In this document: one piece after another, positions 45,801 to 56,945 of the stretch
How the letters are laid out: each line of letters begins with the position of its first letter
How positions within the stretch are numbered: position 1 is the first letter of the stretch
Source: Brachypodius melanocephalos
Lineage: Eukaryota; Chordata; Aves; Passeriformes; Pycnonotidae
DNA: 64,000 nt
Assembly: GCA_013398615.1 (NCBI GenBank)
Contig: VZSR01003371.1
Coordinates: forward strand, 2,382,476-2,446,475
Reading direction: 5' to 3'
Notes under the pieces: generated by a model
The model's input: only the letters and a program-made list of their open reading frames with translations
The model's database searches: none
Told to the model about the DNA's origin: nothing
Position numbers and translations under genes: made by a program

Positions 45801-48096
45801 AAAAAGAAAAAAGAGGGAGAAAGAGAAAGAGACTTGTCCTTAGATTCTGTGAAAGAGAAGGGGTGACATAAGTCCATGAAGAGGAGTGTCTGCTCTCTGC
45901 TTTGCCCACAGGCTGGGAAATTGCAATGCAGGGTGAGTTACACTAAAGAACAGTGATTCAGTGGGTATTTCTGACCCCCAGCATCCTTCAGCTCAGCCTG
46001 AACCCAGCCCAGCCCATCCCTCACTGCTACAGTGCACAGCCCAGCTGGGTTGACCTCCTGGAACACAAACTGGCATGTTCCTCACTAAAGAGAATGGCTG
46101 TGAGTTGGTTCATTTTTACCAATAAACTGTTCTTAGTTGATGACTATCTCACAGCTAGATGGGATATTTAATATTAAAATCACGTTTCCTAATGAAGTGC
46201 TCCATCAGCCTCAGTTGCCCTGCAGTCTCCACTCCAGTAGTGTTTCCAAATCACTGTGTGATTGCTTTCCTTTCACTCCCCCGTAAACAATGTGCAATTC
46301 CTGTAATATTATTTTTTTCTATTATTTTGATTCCCCTAAGGTCCCAAAACTCCTTCCACATTCATTGTGTTGGTATCTTAAGGTTTTTTTTTTTTTTTTC
46401 CTTCGTAGCCTTGGCAGCATATTTCAAAATCTCATTCCTGTGTTGCCTTGGTTTGTCAGCAGTGAAGGTCCACGCAGAGAGAGTACATAAAGCAGGCTGT
46501 TACTGCTGTTATTATTATTTCTATTACTGCTTTAGTGGCTTCCTAAACTGCTGTGCTCTTTTCAGAGCAGCTAAGGCAGCAAACCTCCAGGGAGAGGCTC
46601 AGAGGCAGGGCTGAAATCGTTTTCCATCTTTGCTCGTGCTTGTTTTGATTTCCTCACACCATCTCATAATGTCATTGCCCCTCCACTTAGCAGCAGCGTT
46701 AGGAAACGTCACAGCTGCCCCACCAGGAGTTTACATCTTAGAGCATCTGTGGTGCAGGTGAGATGATGCTGGCTGCTAGAGATTGCAGCTGCTTGTTCAA
46801 ATTCAGCTGTCTTTTGTCTCTCTCCTCAGTGGGTGCTATGAAAAGCCTCTGAGATCCCAGCTACAATATTCCTCATGTGTGGCTTTAGCACGTGTGTTTT
46901 CATAATCAGATTTGATATAATTTATTGAGCCAGTCCTCAATTGCAATTCACTTAAATCACTTTCTCTTCTCTGCCTTTGTTTCCTCAAACCTGTGTTATT
47001 CCTCCTTTTTACTTACGATTTCAGGATGCCATGGACTGAGTGACAAACACTTTTATGGTGGAGTACTGTGTGAAAAGTTTCATTATTTTGGCATTTTTAT
47101 TCTAATAAATTCTTTGCCTTCCTTTTTTTCAACCACTTATTTTCTTGGGAGACCAGTCCTTTTAACAGCTTTATTGTTTTTCCTTTATAGAGTGCAGATT
47201 AATGCCTTCTTTCTTTTTCTAAAGCAGTAACCACATAACTCACTTTCACTTTACTGATGCTGTCACTGATGGTGTTGTGCTGTAAGCAAATATTTCCCAG
47301 TCTTCTGCCTTTGGTCTGCAGCCTGCTTATGCCTTGGTGTCAGTTTTGAATTATCTGGGTTATTCTCTTGAGTACAGACTGTTACACAGCCTTAAACACT
47401 ACTGTTTTTATTATTCCACATTACTGCCTCAAAAGGAGGTTGTGTTACTCCTGCTAAACTCCTTAAGCCTTAAAGTCATTTAAAAGCCGCTTGCAGGGAT
47501 TCTCTGCCACTTGTTTTGCATTTGGTTTGGAGTTCAGCAAGTGAGTGTCTTTTGCTATTTGCAGTGTCCAGCATTCTTGGCTCCATCAGCTGCAACCCAA
47601 AATCTCTGCCACAGGGTACATAATACCTCTTGGAGAGATAAAGGGAAGGGCATCACACAAGCCAGCTCAGAGGTGGGAGGCAAGAAAACCTTTTCAGAAT
47701 TCCCCACCAGCATGACCTGAATATGCTGCGAAATCCAAGTGTCATTCAGCTCTGTGAGTCTCAGTAGTTCCTGTGGTTTTGCTTCATCTGGGTATCTGCA
47801 TTCTTTGGTGGTGTCTCCCCTTGTGCCAGTTGCATCCTGCAGAGATCAATTCATGGCATGGAGCATGGAAGATGTGCTTGAACTGCCCTCAAGCTGCATG
47901 TGGTACACAGGCAGGATTTGCCCATCCTCCTGTGTCGTGTTAGCCCACTCCTGAGAACACAGGGCTGTGTAACAGCAGTTATCTTCTGATTTCTCTGGCT
48001 GAATGCACTCTGTGTCTTTGATTCTTCCACTCATGGCAGCTCCCTGGGCTGCCTTGCCTGGCACCTGCTCAGCCTGAATTAACTCTTTCCACCTAC
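42813..48096. other. No gene recognised; a few simple repeats
   Basis: Contains three imperfect copies of an 'agtgaaaaaggaaaaaa' unit at about 44395-44450, an (ATAAT)n tract at 44971-44998 and an A/G-rich patch at 45768-45830. No repeat family recognised. Confidence 0.5.
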
Positions 48097-48249
48097 CCTT
48101 GTTCTCCACGATGCTTGCATTGGCGAACGCCACCAGAGCCATACTCCTGTACTGTGTTTCATGAAGTCCATATTTTGCTTTTACTTCAGCTACTGCCTGT
48201 TTTCTTAGCTGAGACAAGTCACAGAATAAGAGATCCACATAGTCTAGCC
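48097..48249 (-). other. Candidate protein-coding exon, unidentified
   Basis: The minus strand has an AG acceptor ('catgacag') just before 48249 and a GTAGGT donor just after 48097, which encloses 153 bp, a symmetric phase 1-1 exon. In frame it encodes a helical-looking peptide: 'LDYVDLLFCDLSQLRKQA', 'EVKAKYGLHETQYRSMALV' and 'FANASIVENKG'. In-frame stops (TAG, TGA) lie shortly upstream, as in an intron, while the frame stays open downstream to 47846. Against it: the polypyrimidine tract before the AG is weak, no neighbouring exon was found, and I do not recognise the protein. A retrocopy fragment or a chance frame are real alternatives. Confidence 0.3.
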
Positions 48250-48297
48250 CTGTCATGTTCCCATCAGGGTTTCACTAGACATGTGCTTTGGGATTGA

Positions 48298-51200
48298 TGC
48301 ACACACGTTCAGAGCCTCAGAGGTCGGCAGCTCCCAGAAAACCGGGCAGAGCACTTAGAGATCTAGAGATAAAAACATGGCATGTACAGATCTGGACATA
48401 TGGCAGCCCCACATGGGGTTGGGTGGACAGGTTTGCTATTAGCAAGGCGCTATCTACATAAGTGCTGGTCAGCCAAAATACGCTCAGCCAGAACCAGCCC
48501 CTAAAGTCACTCTGTTCTTTTAAGAGATTATGTTGCAGAAATGCTGTGGATATCTTATGTCTTTTGCACTGCAACCTTTATACATAAGACTTTTTCTTTC
48601 TACTGAGCCACTGGAATTTATGTTTTGCCACTGGATTTCTCAACAACAAAGTCCCTGATTATTCATATTGCCTTTATTTTGCCCATGCCGTATTCTGAAT
48701 CAAACAACATGTCTCAGTGAACAAGGAAACTTAAATATAGAGCTTTACTTTTAGAGCAAAGACTGTGTTGATGCCCATGTATGATAATTGAAACTCGTGA
48801 CTGTCAGATTACAGCTGCTTGTATCACATATCCTCAGGGAAGACTGAAAGGGGGAATGAGAGTTGTTTCTCTAGTGCTCTTCAGGAGAATGAGGTGATAT
48901 CTACCCAAATTCAGTTCCTGGGGTTTGGGTCTCCTTGCTTTTGAATATCCTCAGGCCGAAAGGAAAATTCAGAGCATTCACCTTTTAGATTTGCATGTTG
49001 TAGCATGAACCATCCACAGTGCATCTGTGTTAGTGTCACCATGGTTACCTTGAGTACAGTTTATTTTCTGATGCTAACGCATAATTCTGTACCAAGTACA
49101 CGGGGGAAATGCAGTCTGTGGTATTTGAGGTATGCAGGTGTGGTGGTGAGGAGGAATCTCACCTCCAGTGCATCCATGACCATGCCAATGGCTGGTCCTA
49201 CTCCTTAATAAGCATTAGCAAGATTTAGAGATGCTGGATAAAGCAAAAACCTTTTCTTTTTTTGTGAGCATCAGCTACATCACAAAGCTGTATGGTTTTC
49301 CTGCTCTTTGACACAGGATGCACACTGTGCCTCCTTTTTAGACAGGGAACAGAAAGAAAACACTGACACTGCAGGGCAGTTTCGAGGAGAAGAAAAGAGA
49401 AGTGACTTTACCCTGCAAGGAGAAACACAATCTAGATCACAGCGTTCTGCAAAATCGGTTATCAGTGTTCTGCCCAGTTCTGAGGAATATTTTTTATTTC
49501 CACAGGAAAATGATGTAAAAAAAAAAAATGGATGCCATAAAGTAAAGCTTTCAGTAGTTTGAAAATGGCAATGCTGGTTTCTTGCACATCCTTAATTGCA
49601 GCTCTCCTACATGTTTTAGGAGCCTTTTTATTCTTTATATTGTCACCTTCTGTTTCTTGAGTTACACAACATATAATATCAGAGTTAGGCTACTTTTATA
49701 TCACCTCAAGGACACGTGTGAACTTTATACATAGCACAAAGAATTAATCGGGATCCTGAAGGCTAAAGAAAAGTTATTTCATATGCTTAAGAATCAGGTG
49801 GTCTTTTTACATTTTACATCTGATAAAATGTGTTCCAGTTTTTCTGGTTAGAAGAGTGGAGCAGAGCTCAGCACAGTCCTGTGCACATTTGTCTGTGTGT
49901 GTTGTTCATAGACCCACCAAAGGAGCAACAGCCAGGAAAGGGGAAGGGCTTGACAGACTTCTGTTACTGGCTACAGGGAAAAGAACTGATCCTCGTGCAA
50001 CAGGGAGCCAGAAAAGCCAATAAGAGAGAGAAATGTAAAGAAAATTGAAGGACTGCTATCTATTAATGTATGGCTTTTCTCTGTTTCTAACTAGAAGTAT
50101 ACATCCACGTGGAGCCCAAACATCTGGTGGCTTTCTTATCACCCTTTTCCCCATAAATAAATGTTTTTGGGGCACTGTTTTCTAGTGTTTTCTCCCTTCA
50201 TAGGACTTACTCAAGTGTTCTACCTAAAGCGCTTTGACCTGGGGAATACCAAAGAGTTTCAACAGAAGGTCAAGACAGGTTTAATTTCATGAAATGTCCC
50301 TGGCAAATGCTATTACAGTGCCAATAATTTTATCTGGAAAACAGAGTCAATTCTTGATGAAACAACATAATGTTCTAAATTACCTCTTTCTGTTAATTAA
50401 CTAAATAGTTGGCCTAGGATGGCGCCTGAGCAGGATATGTCTGTGATGTAAATGTCAGCACTCAAAATTCTTGATATGTGCTTGACTCATGACTCATTTG
50501 TCTGCCATGTGTCACAAATTAAATCACCCCTTCTAATTATGGGGCCAATATGAGCAGTATTTTTCTGAATTAATAATTTGCTAGGAAAAAAATAAGAAGA
50601 AATTAGAAAAACCACAGTGTATTCTGTTTATTATAAGAACCATGTAGTTCTTGAATATGTCATATATTAACGTGTTTAAATATTTGTTAGATAAATAAAC
50701 TCGTTTTATCATCAAGAAACAAAGCTCATTTTCCCAAAGTGAAATATTAACCTCCTACTTATGTATTTTGCATTTATTTCTTATTAATATTTAAAGCAAT
50801 TGCTAAAATATTATTTTATTTTCAGTCAGCAAAATGTGAGTATTTGATTTTGAAGACATTGCAAAAAAGGTTTTCATATCTCTCTTTCTCTTGTTTGTCT
50901 CTCATCTATGAGGATAGATGAGAAATTACAAAATATTTCCATCAAATTACAAAAAGAACCAAAACTAAACAATGTTGAAATAGAGATAATTTGTTAAAGA
51001 CAACTTGGAAGTACCCAAGTCTCTCCACTCCCTGATCCGTGCCAAGGAGAACACCCCAGAAGAAACAGTCATTTCCTTTTCTAATTTAGGCCACTTTCTT
51101 ATTTTGCAGTTTTGTTCCACCCCAAAGCCTGTGAGAATCCAAGTGAGGAGCTTAGGGGGCCTAGGACACAACTTTCCTTCGATTCCATTAAAAGTTGCAT

Positions 51201-51425
51201 TTGTGTCACTGATGACGACTTTCCACCCACACCAACGTTTTGATGGAAAGTCAATGTTCTCAGCAACTCAACCAAACTTTAACTGCAAGGTCACAGTCCA
51301 AGAGGTTTCCAATCCCATAAAAACCTTTAGCAGGGACTTGTATGGAAACATTAATAAAAGAGAGGTGTGAATTGCAAAGTTGGATGGATGAACTTAGACA
51401 TTCCTTAGACGTTGTGTTAAAATGT
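48298..51425. other. No gene recognised
   Basis: AT-rich sequence with short frames; a 121-codon plus-strand frame at 51005-51370 has no recognisable domain and ends just before a CR1 tail. Confidence 0.5.
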
Positions 51426-51541
51426 GTGTAGATGTGGCATTAGGGGAACACGGTTTAGTGGTGGCCTTGGTAGTGCTGGTTAATGTTTAGATCCAATGAT
51501 CCTCAAGGTGTTTTCCAGCATTTAATGATTCTCCGATTCTT
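51426..51541 (+). mobile_element. CR1 LINE 3' tail (subfamily with GTGTAGATGTGGC)
   Basis: 'gtgtagatgtggcattagggg', 'acggtttagtggtggccttgg', 'agtgctggtta', 'tgatcctcaaggtgttttcc' and 'aatgattctccgattctt' follow in CR1 order, ending in the typical short repeat tail. Confidence 0.85.
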
Positions 51542-52624
51542 CAGCATCAGAAAATAATGAAAGCTTTTTAAACATGGAAGCTTCAGATTTAGTGACTAAA
51601 ACGCAGCTTTCTGATGCCACGTTTTCCCTTTCTCTTAATTAAAAAGTCGGTATTTGATCTGCTGTGTTTTAAATACATCTGTCTGGTAAGACATGGTTTT
51701 GTTCCTTTATAGGCTTAAAAGCATTGAGTTACTGGCAGTAATAAGTAATAAGCAAAAAGCAGATTTCTGATTTCCTAAAAATAACTAGCTATTTCCCTCC
51801 CAAAATGAATCCAGAAATTTTAGTAAAAATGAAGATACTCTAAAGAAAATGATCCCAAAATTTTCAGCACCTCTTTCTTGCAAACTAGCTTTTTTTTTAT
51901 TTCATACATTTAAGAATTGATTTTAGTTATTCAAATTCAGTTCAATCACATTAATTTTGTTAAATTCTCCAGTGGAGTAAGAGAAATACTTTGGAGTCTT
52001 TCAGTGGGTTGTAAATAGTGAGTTCTTTGAACTGTAAGTCGATTCAGAGCTTTAGTGAGAATACAACAGAAAATTTGAAATGGAAAAAAGGAAGAAAAAT
52101 TTCCATGTACTCTTTTCCACTCAGTTTTATTTTGAAGTTGTTTAATAATAGCTGAGGCATTGCATAAAGCAAAAGTTCACTCAATACCAAAAATTCATTA
52201 GAAGGAAAAAATGTTCTAAAAAATCCACCTTCACTTCTTTAAATGTATTTGTTAAAAGCAAGGGAAAAAAGGTTGTCTGAAAAAGAAAACCCTATAAAGT
52301 CATAGCAAAATAAAATTGTAGGGAATGAAAAATGGACACGATCAATAATGTGAATTTCAGTGGTTGAGTTTTGGATCAAATGAGAAAAGGTGGCCTGTAA
52401 GTCAGTGAAAATGAAATGTGAGTGTAAAAACCCCTTGGAAATCGATTGGAGGAGGAGACCACTTTTAGCAATCAAAGTCAAGAATGTGCCTTAGATCTAC
52501 GTGAGGGAAAGAACATTTGAGAGTAACTCAGTGTGGGAGCTGGGTGAGAGGAGATTTTTGGTTACCAGTTTGAGCAGCAGAACTGATTTAACAATGATCA
52601 GAAAAAGTGGAAGTCCCTGAAATC

Positions 52625-52740
52625 CCTGATCTGGACAGGGTTCTGAAAAACCTGTGTAGTGGAAGTTGTTCCAGTTGGAACTGGAAGATCTTTAAAGTCC
52701 TTTCCAACCCAAACAATTCTAATTCAATTACTCTGTGGCT
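52625..52740 (+). mobile_element. CR1 LINE 3' tail
   Basis: 'tgtgtagtggaag', 'ttggaactggaagatctttaaagtcctttccaacccaaacaattct' is a CR1 end with an internal deletion before it. Confidence 0.8.
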
Positions 52741-53042
52741 GGGAGAAAAATATGATCAGTTCGAGTGCTTGGTTTTATTAAAATGGACAGGAATTTCAAA
52801 CACAGTGTAAAATAAAAAAAGGCAATGGGAATATGCCCAAGGCCATGGTTCTGTAACACTCTGTGTTTGTGTGTGTGTATCACAGTGTGATTTTCAACAG
52901 GAACATAAGAAACCTGTTATTTCATACAGTAAGACTATATTTTTCTCTCTCTTGCTTCACTCCACACAAATGATAAATACCTGTAAGATCCTGTCAGTGT
53001 TTAGACTCACTGCTCAGCTGGTGAAAGCCTTGTTTCTGATAG

Positions 53043-53063
53043 ACTGATTAGTAACTAATCAGT
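53043..53063. repeat. Perfect 21-bp inverted repeat
   Basis: ACTGATTAGT and its complement flank a single A. It contains two TAAT/ATTA cores, as in paired homeodomain sites; function unknown. Confidence 0.8.
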
Positions 53064-53329
53064 TAATTGAATGTTTAGATCTGAAGAGAGAGTCTGAAAC
53101 TTGTGTTTATCTCTACTGAGGAGATCTTTATACAGTTGCTAAAATAAAGTTAATAAACAGTTGAAACATTTTTGGTGTTTCTAAGCCCATTTCTTGCATT
53201 ATAAAGCAACACAGGAGTGTCACTCTGCTTTTTCATGTCTGAGACTTGCATCCTGATATTAAAGCTAGAGCCTTCTGATGTTTTGGAATTCTGAGCTGAG
53301 TTCCCAAGCCTTTTCATGTAAATAAGAAA

Positions 53330-53551
53330 ATGTTTACATTCCTTTGTAATGAGAGAACATTTGAGTGATTGGAATGATCACCAATCCCAGCGATGGGATG
53401 ATCTGCTCTTGGCCAATACTTGGCCACTTATGTTCAGTGTATATAAATGGAGTCAGAAAACTTGAATAAAGAGAATTCCTGCATGCTGACCCCGGACCTG
53501 TCCTGCCTCGTCCTTTCCAAACTTCATGAATGCTGCACAAAAAGTGCAACA
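53330..53551 (+). mobile_element. Solo LTR, plus strand
   Basis: A CCAAT box (53411-53420, 'ggccaatact'), a clean TATA box ('gtatataaatgg', 53439-53450) and AATAAA (53465-53470) follow each other, then a GC-richer stretch ('ctgaccccggacctgtcctgcctcg') and an end in 'gcaaca'. This is typical of a retroviral LTR with a very short R. No flanking retroviral gene or primer-binding site was found; edges are approximate. Confidence 0.6.
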
Positions 53552-55600
53552 TCGGAGTCTTGCCTAAGCTCTTGTTTCTGAAGGGAAGCAGTGAAGGCAA
53601 ATCCCAGCCACCCCAGACCAGTGAAATAAAAATTTCTGTTGCTGTGGTGAGAACTTGCAGAGAAGAATGAAGCACTGCTAAATTACCTGCTTTATAAACA
53701 GTGAACATAAACCTAACCGACTTAATTGGCTTTATGTCATTAATTTCAAAGAGCCCAATACTCTCACCTGGCTACCCTTAGAATTTCTTCCTAATATCAA
53801 TAAAGAATTTTGCAGTGAAATGAATAGCAAAAGCATGGAACCTGTCTCTAGTGCAGGGTGATTTTAACATGCTAGGAAACATTTGGGCAATTGAGTTCAG
53901 TTTCGGGGTTACAGGATCCAAATTTTGGGCATATTCAAAATATTATATATGCTAGAGAACAACTTTTAGGAGTCTTGGTTCAGTGGAATGTCCATCTATC
54001 AACTATTTTTTGGAAGATTGTCTCTGATCTAGAGATCAACTCTGAGAGTCAGAAGATGATCACACGTGTGGTTGGTAATCTTTCTCTTCTTATACCAGGA
54101 AAAATAAAATCTAAATAAGTCATTAACTAAGATTTTTTTCCAGATTTATCACAGGAGTTTCATCTACCTAAAGCAATGCATGTGTGTATGAAGGAACTGA
54201 GGGGGTCCAGTCTGCAATCCATGTGTGCTTTCTGGTGAATAACGTGAAATAAAATGTTAGTATCATGATTTAAAAAGCACAAAACACTTAAGGAATTTTT
54301 TTTTGTCGGAATTGGTTATCACTGGGCACCATATACATGAGATGAGTCTGATATCTACTCATCTGTCACCTTTTGGGATTCAAACTAGCCCTGCTTTATC
54401 TTCTCAGTCTTACCCTGCACTCATGGTAGAGTCTCACAAGCACAGAGGTAGGGGGGAAAGATTTAAGTTTTGTTTGTCATCACAAAAAATGTAGTATAAA
54501 AAGAAGATTATGAAAATTAGATCTAAAAGAATGAGATGGGCGAGAAGGGGAGAAATCTTTTCTTAAGGTTGAGATTCCCATCCTCAGGCTCAGGACCTTA
54601 AATTTTAACTCAGATGTCTTAAGGTTTGTGATAAAATTGTAAGTTAACACAGTGAAGTGACAAAGAAAAACAAATCATGTGGAAAATTTCTATATTTGCT
54701 AATTTATTTGAGTCAGAGGAAAATCAAAGCCTTTCTATAAAGCATCAGACATGATCGAAATGTACCTGTTACTTATGCATGAATTCTTCTGAACTTTAAG
54801 GTTCAGGATTAGCTTGCTTGTAAGTGTCTAAATCCTCTGTCAGCTTCTGCTTGGCCTCAGTCACAACACTGCATGAAAAAAAGGAGATTAGCAGATATTC
54901 TTTCTCTTCTTTTTCTCATCCCACAGTATTTTTACACCTCAGAGCCGTACTTTATGGGGGATATGAGTCCATCAGATCTCAGGCAGCAGCCTGGCTGGTG
55001 AAGCTTTGCAGTTTCACAGAGGAAGGGATGCTGTGAGCAGGCTGTGCTCTCAGTTAATTATTCAGCAGAGTGCCCTGTGCAGGACTGCTGACCCCGGTGG
55101 TGCCGAGCGACGCTCCCTGCGTGACGGGCAAAATTGTACTTCTAATCACTGGTGGTTACCAGAGGACACATGGCATGTTTTGCAGAAGGGAGATGATTAG
55201 CTCCCTTGTCCTGGCTGGCTTCCAGTTGGAAAAGCTTCATCCACTGAATACAAATCTACGGGGTGATTTCAAGTTAAAGCTACTTCTCCTCTCAAATGTC
55301 GTGCAGCGAGTTGCTCTGAGCTCTGAGCAGCTGCCATGTTCCTCTGTGGAGATGGCTGCTGAGGAATATATAGAATCGTTTTAAAGCTCTGGGGAATAAT
55401 AAAAAAAATCAGTATAAAGCTGCCTATGTACTTAGATGGATGAGAAGAAGGGTAGAGAGGGACAGAAAGATTCCTGATTGTGGTAGGAATGAGAGGGGAA
55501 AATGCATCAAGTAGGGAAGAGGGCTAGCTAATGAAATATTCTGTAGTTTAATGTAAATTGCAGTGATTGGGGACAGCTGATTCCTCAAAATGTTGGTTTT

Positions 55601-55602
<2 letters not shown>
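53552..55602. other. No gene recognised
   Basis: Short frames. The 54950-55400 part is more GC-balanced and repeat-free, with a 104-codon plus-strand frame that has no known domain. Confidence 0.4.

Positions 55603-55640
<38 letters not shown>
55603..55640. repeat. T run of 38 bases
   Basis: Uninterrupted T38, preceded by TTTTTC. Homopolymer. Confidence 0.9.
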
Positions 55641-55644
<4 letters not shown>

Positions 55645-56115
55645 ATTAGATTAATTTTTAAGTATTCAAAAGTCATCCATAAATGCTCACACCGACTCAC
55701 AGTTTATTAATATTTTTAACTCCGGTCTTGAGAGAGAAAATGTCCTGTTTCTTTCAGAGTGATGACTTTGTGCTTAAGGAAGTCAAAATCTGGATCGCAC
55801 CAGCTACGTCTTCAAAAAGATGAATAAAATTTGGGAAAGACCCAAAATCCCAGAAAAAGAGCGAAAAAAAGTTGCTGTCTGTGTATAATGGACAGCTGCA
55901 TATGAAAGGCACTGCTTGAGAAGAGATTTTTGTCCAAGGTGAGTGGGTAGAACTGGCTGCTTTGATTCTGCAAACTCGGGGCCTCTATCACTGTGTGGTG
56001 TTGGCTGCACCCATCTCCAAAGAGGACATTTGACACCTCTGGGACACACATGGGACTGAAGGCATCCTCCCAACATCAGGTTTCTCTGGGTCGATGCAAG
56101 ACATCATCCCAGAGG

Positions 56116-56385
56116 GAAAAAAAAATCAAAACCAAAACCAAACCAAACCAAATCAAACCAACAAACAAACAAAAAAACCAAAACCAAAACAAAACAAAAC
56201 AAAACACCCCAAAACCAACAACAACAACAACAAAAAAAAACCCAAAAAAACCCAAACAAACAGAAACCCCCCCCCCAAAAAAAAAACCAAAAAACCCCCA
56301 ACAAAAAACACAAACAAACAAACAAAAAACCCAAAACCAAACAAACAAACAAAAAAACCCAAAAAAAACAAAACCAAGAAAACCC
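56116..56385. repeat. A/C-rich low-complexity tract, 270 bp
   Basis: Shifting units such as ACCAAA, CAAA, CAA and AACCCC with no G in most of it. Open frames on both strands across it (Lys/Asn/Gln/Thr-rich on plus, Phe/Leu/Gly/Val-rich on minus) are composition artefacts. Confidence 0.9.
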
Positions 56386-56521
56386 TGCCATAAAACTGGT
56401 TTGGACTAAATCGTGGACACAGAAAGTCATGCTGCTGACAGATCTGAGGGATGTGAGGAGGTGAGACACATTATGCTGAGTAAATGATTGGCTGCTAAGG
56501 ACAGTAAATTCTTTATGTAGA

Positions 56522-56668
56522 TCAAAGAATCATGGAAAGTTTTGGTTGGGAAGGGTTTGAAGGATCACCTAATTTCAACCTTCTGCCATGGGAAGGGGTC
56601 TAACTAACCTGGCCTTGAACATTTCCAGGGATGGGGCATCCAAAACTTCTCTGCATCTTCTATGTAAC
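56522..56668 (-). mobile_element. CR1 LINE 3' end, inverted
   Basis: 'aatcatggaaagttttggttgggaaggg', 'ttctgccatgggaagggg', 'ctggccttgaacatttccagggatggggcatcca' are the reversed CR1 end. Confidence 0.85.
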
Positions 56669-56807
56669 CATATGATCACAGTCTCAGAGGAGCCTAAAAA
56701 GCAAGGCACTTGTACACAAGCAGCTAAGAAATGAGTCTGTCCACTCGAATTACTTTAATTTTACAGATGTTATTGAAAATCAAGGAAAATACAATCTGAC
56801 TGAAATA

Positions 56808-56945
56808 TATGGAGTCTCCTCTGGAGATATTCAAAACCTGCCTGGACATGATCCTTTGCAAGCTGAACCTGATGAACCTTCTTCAGCAGAGAATTGAGTC
56901 TAGATGATTTGTAGAGGTCCATTTCAATCCCAACCATTCTGTGAG
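56808..56945 (+). mobile_element. CR1 LINE 3' tail
   Basis: 'atggagtctcctctggagatattcaaaacctgcctggac', 'gatgatttgtagaggtccatttcaatcccaaccattctgtga' is the CR1 3' end of another subfamily. It lies 140 bp from the inverted copy at 56522. Confidence 0.85.

Noticed and set aside
53766..53800. 'gaatttcttcctaatatc' resembling reversed CR1
   Set aside because: Only about 20 bases match and neither side continues as CR1.
56076..56469. Open frames of 90-138 codons on both strands
   Set aside because: They run through a G-free A/C-rich tract with few possible stops; composition artefact.
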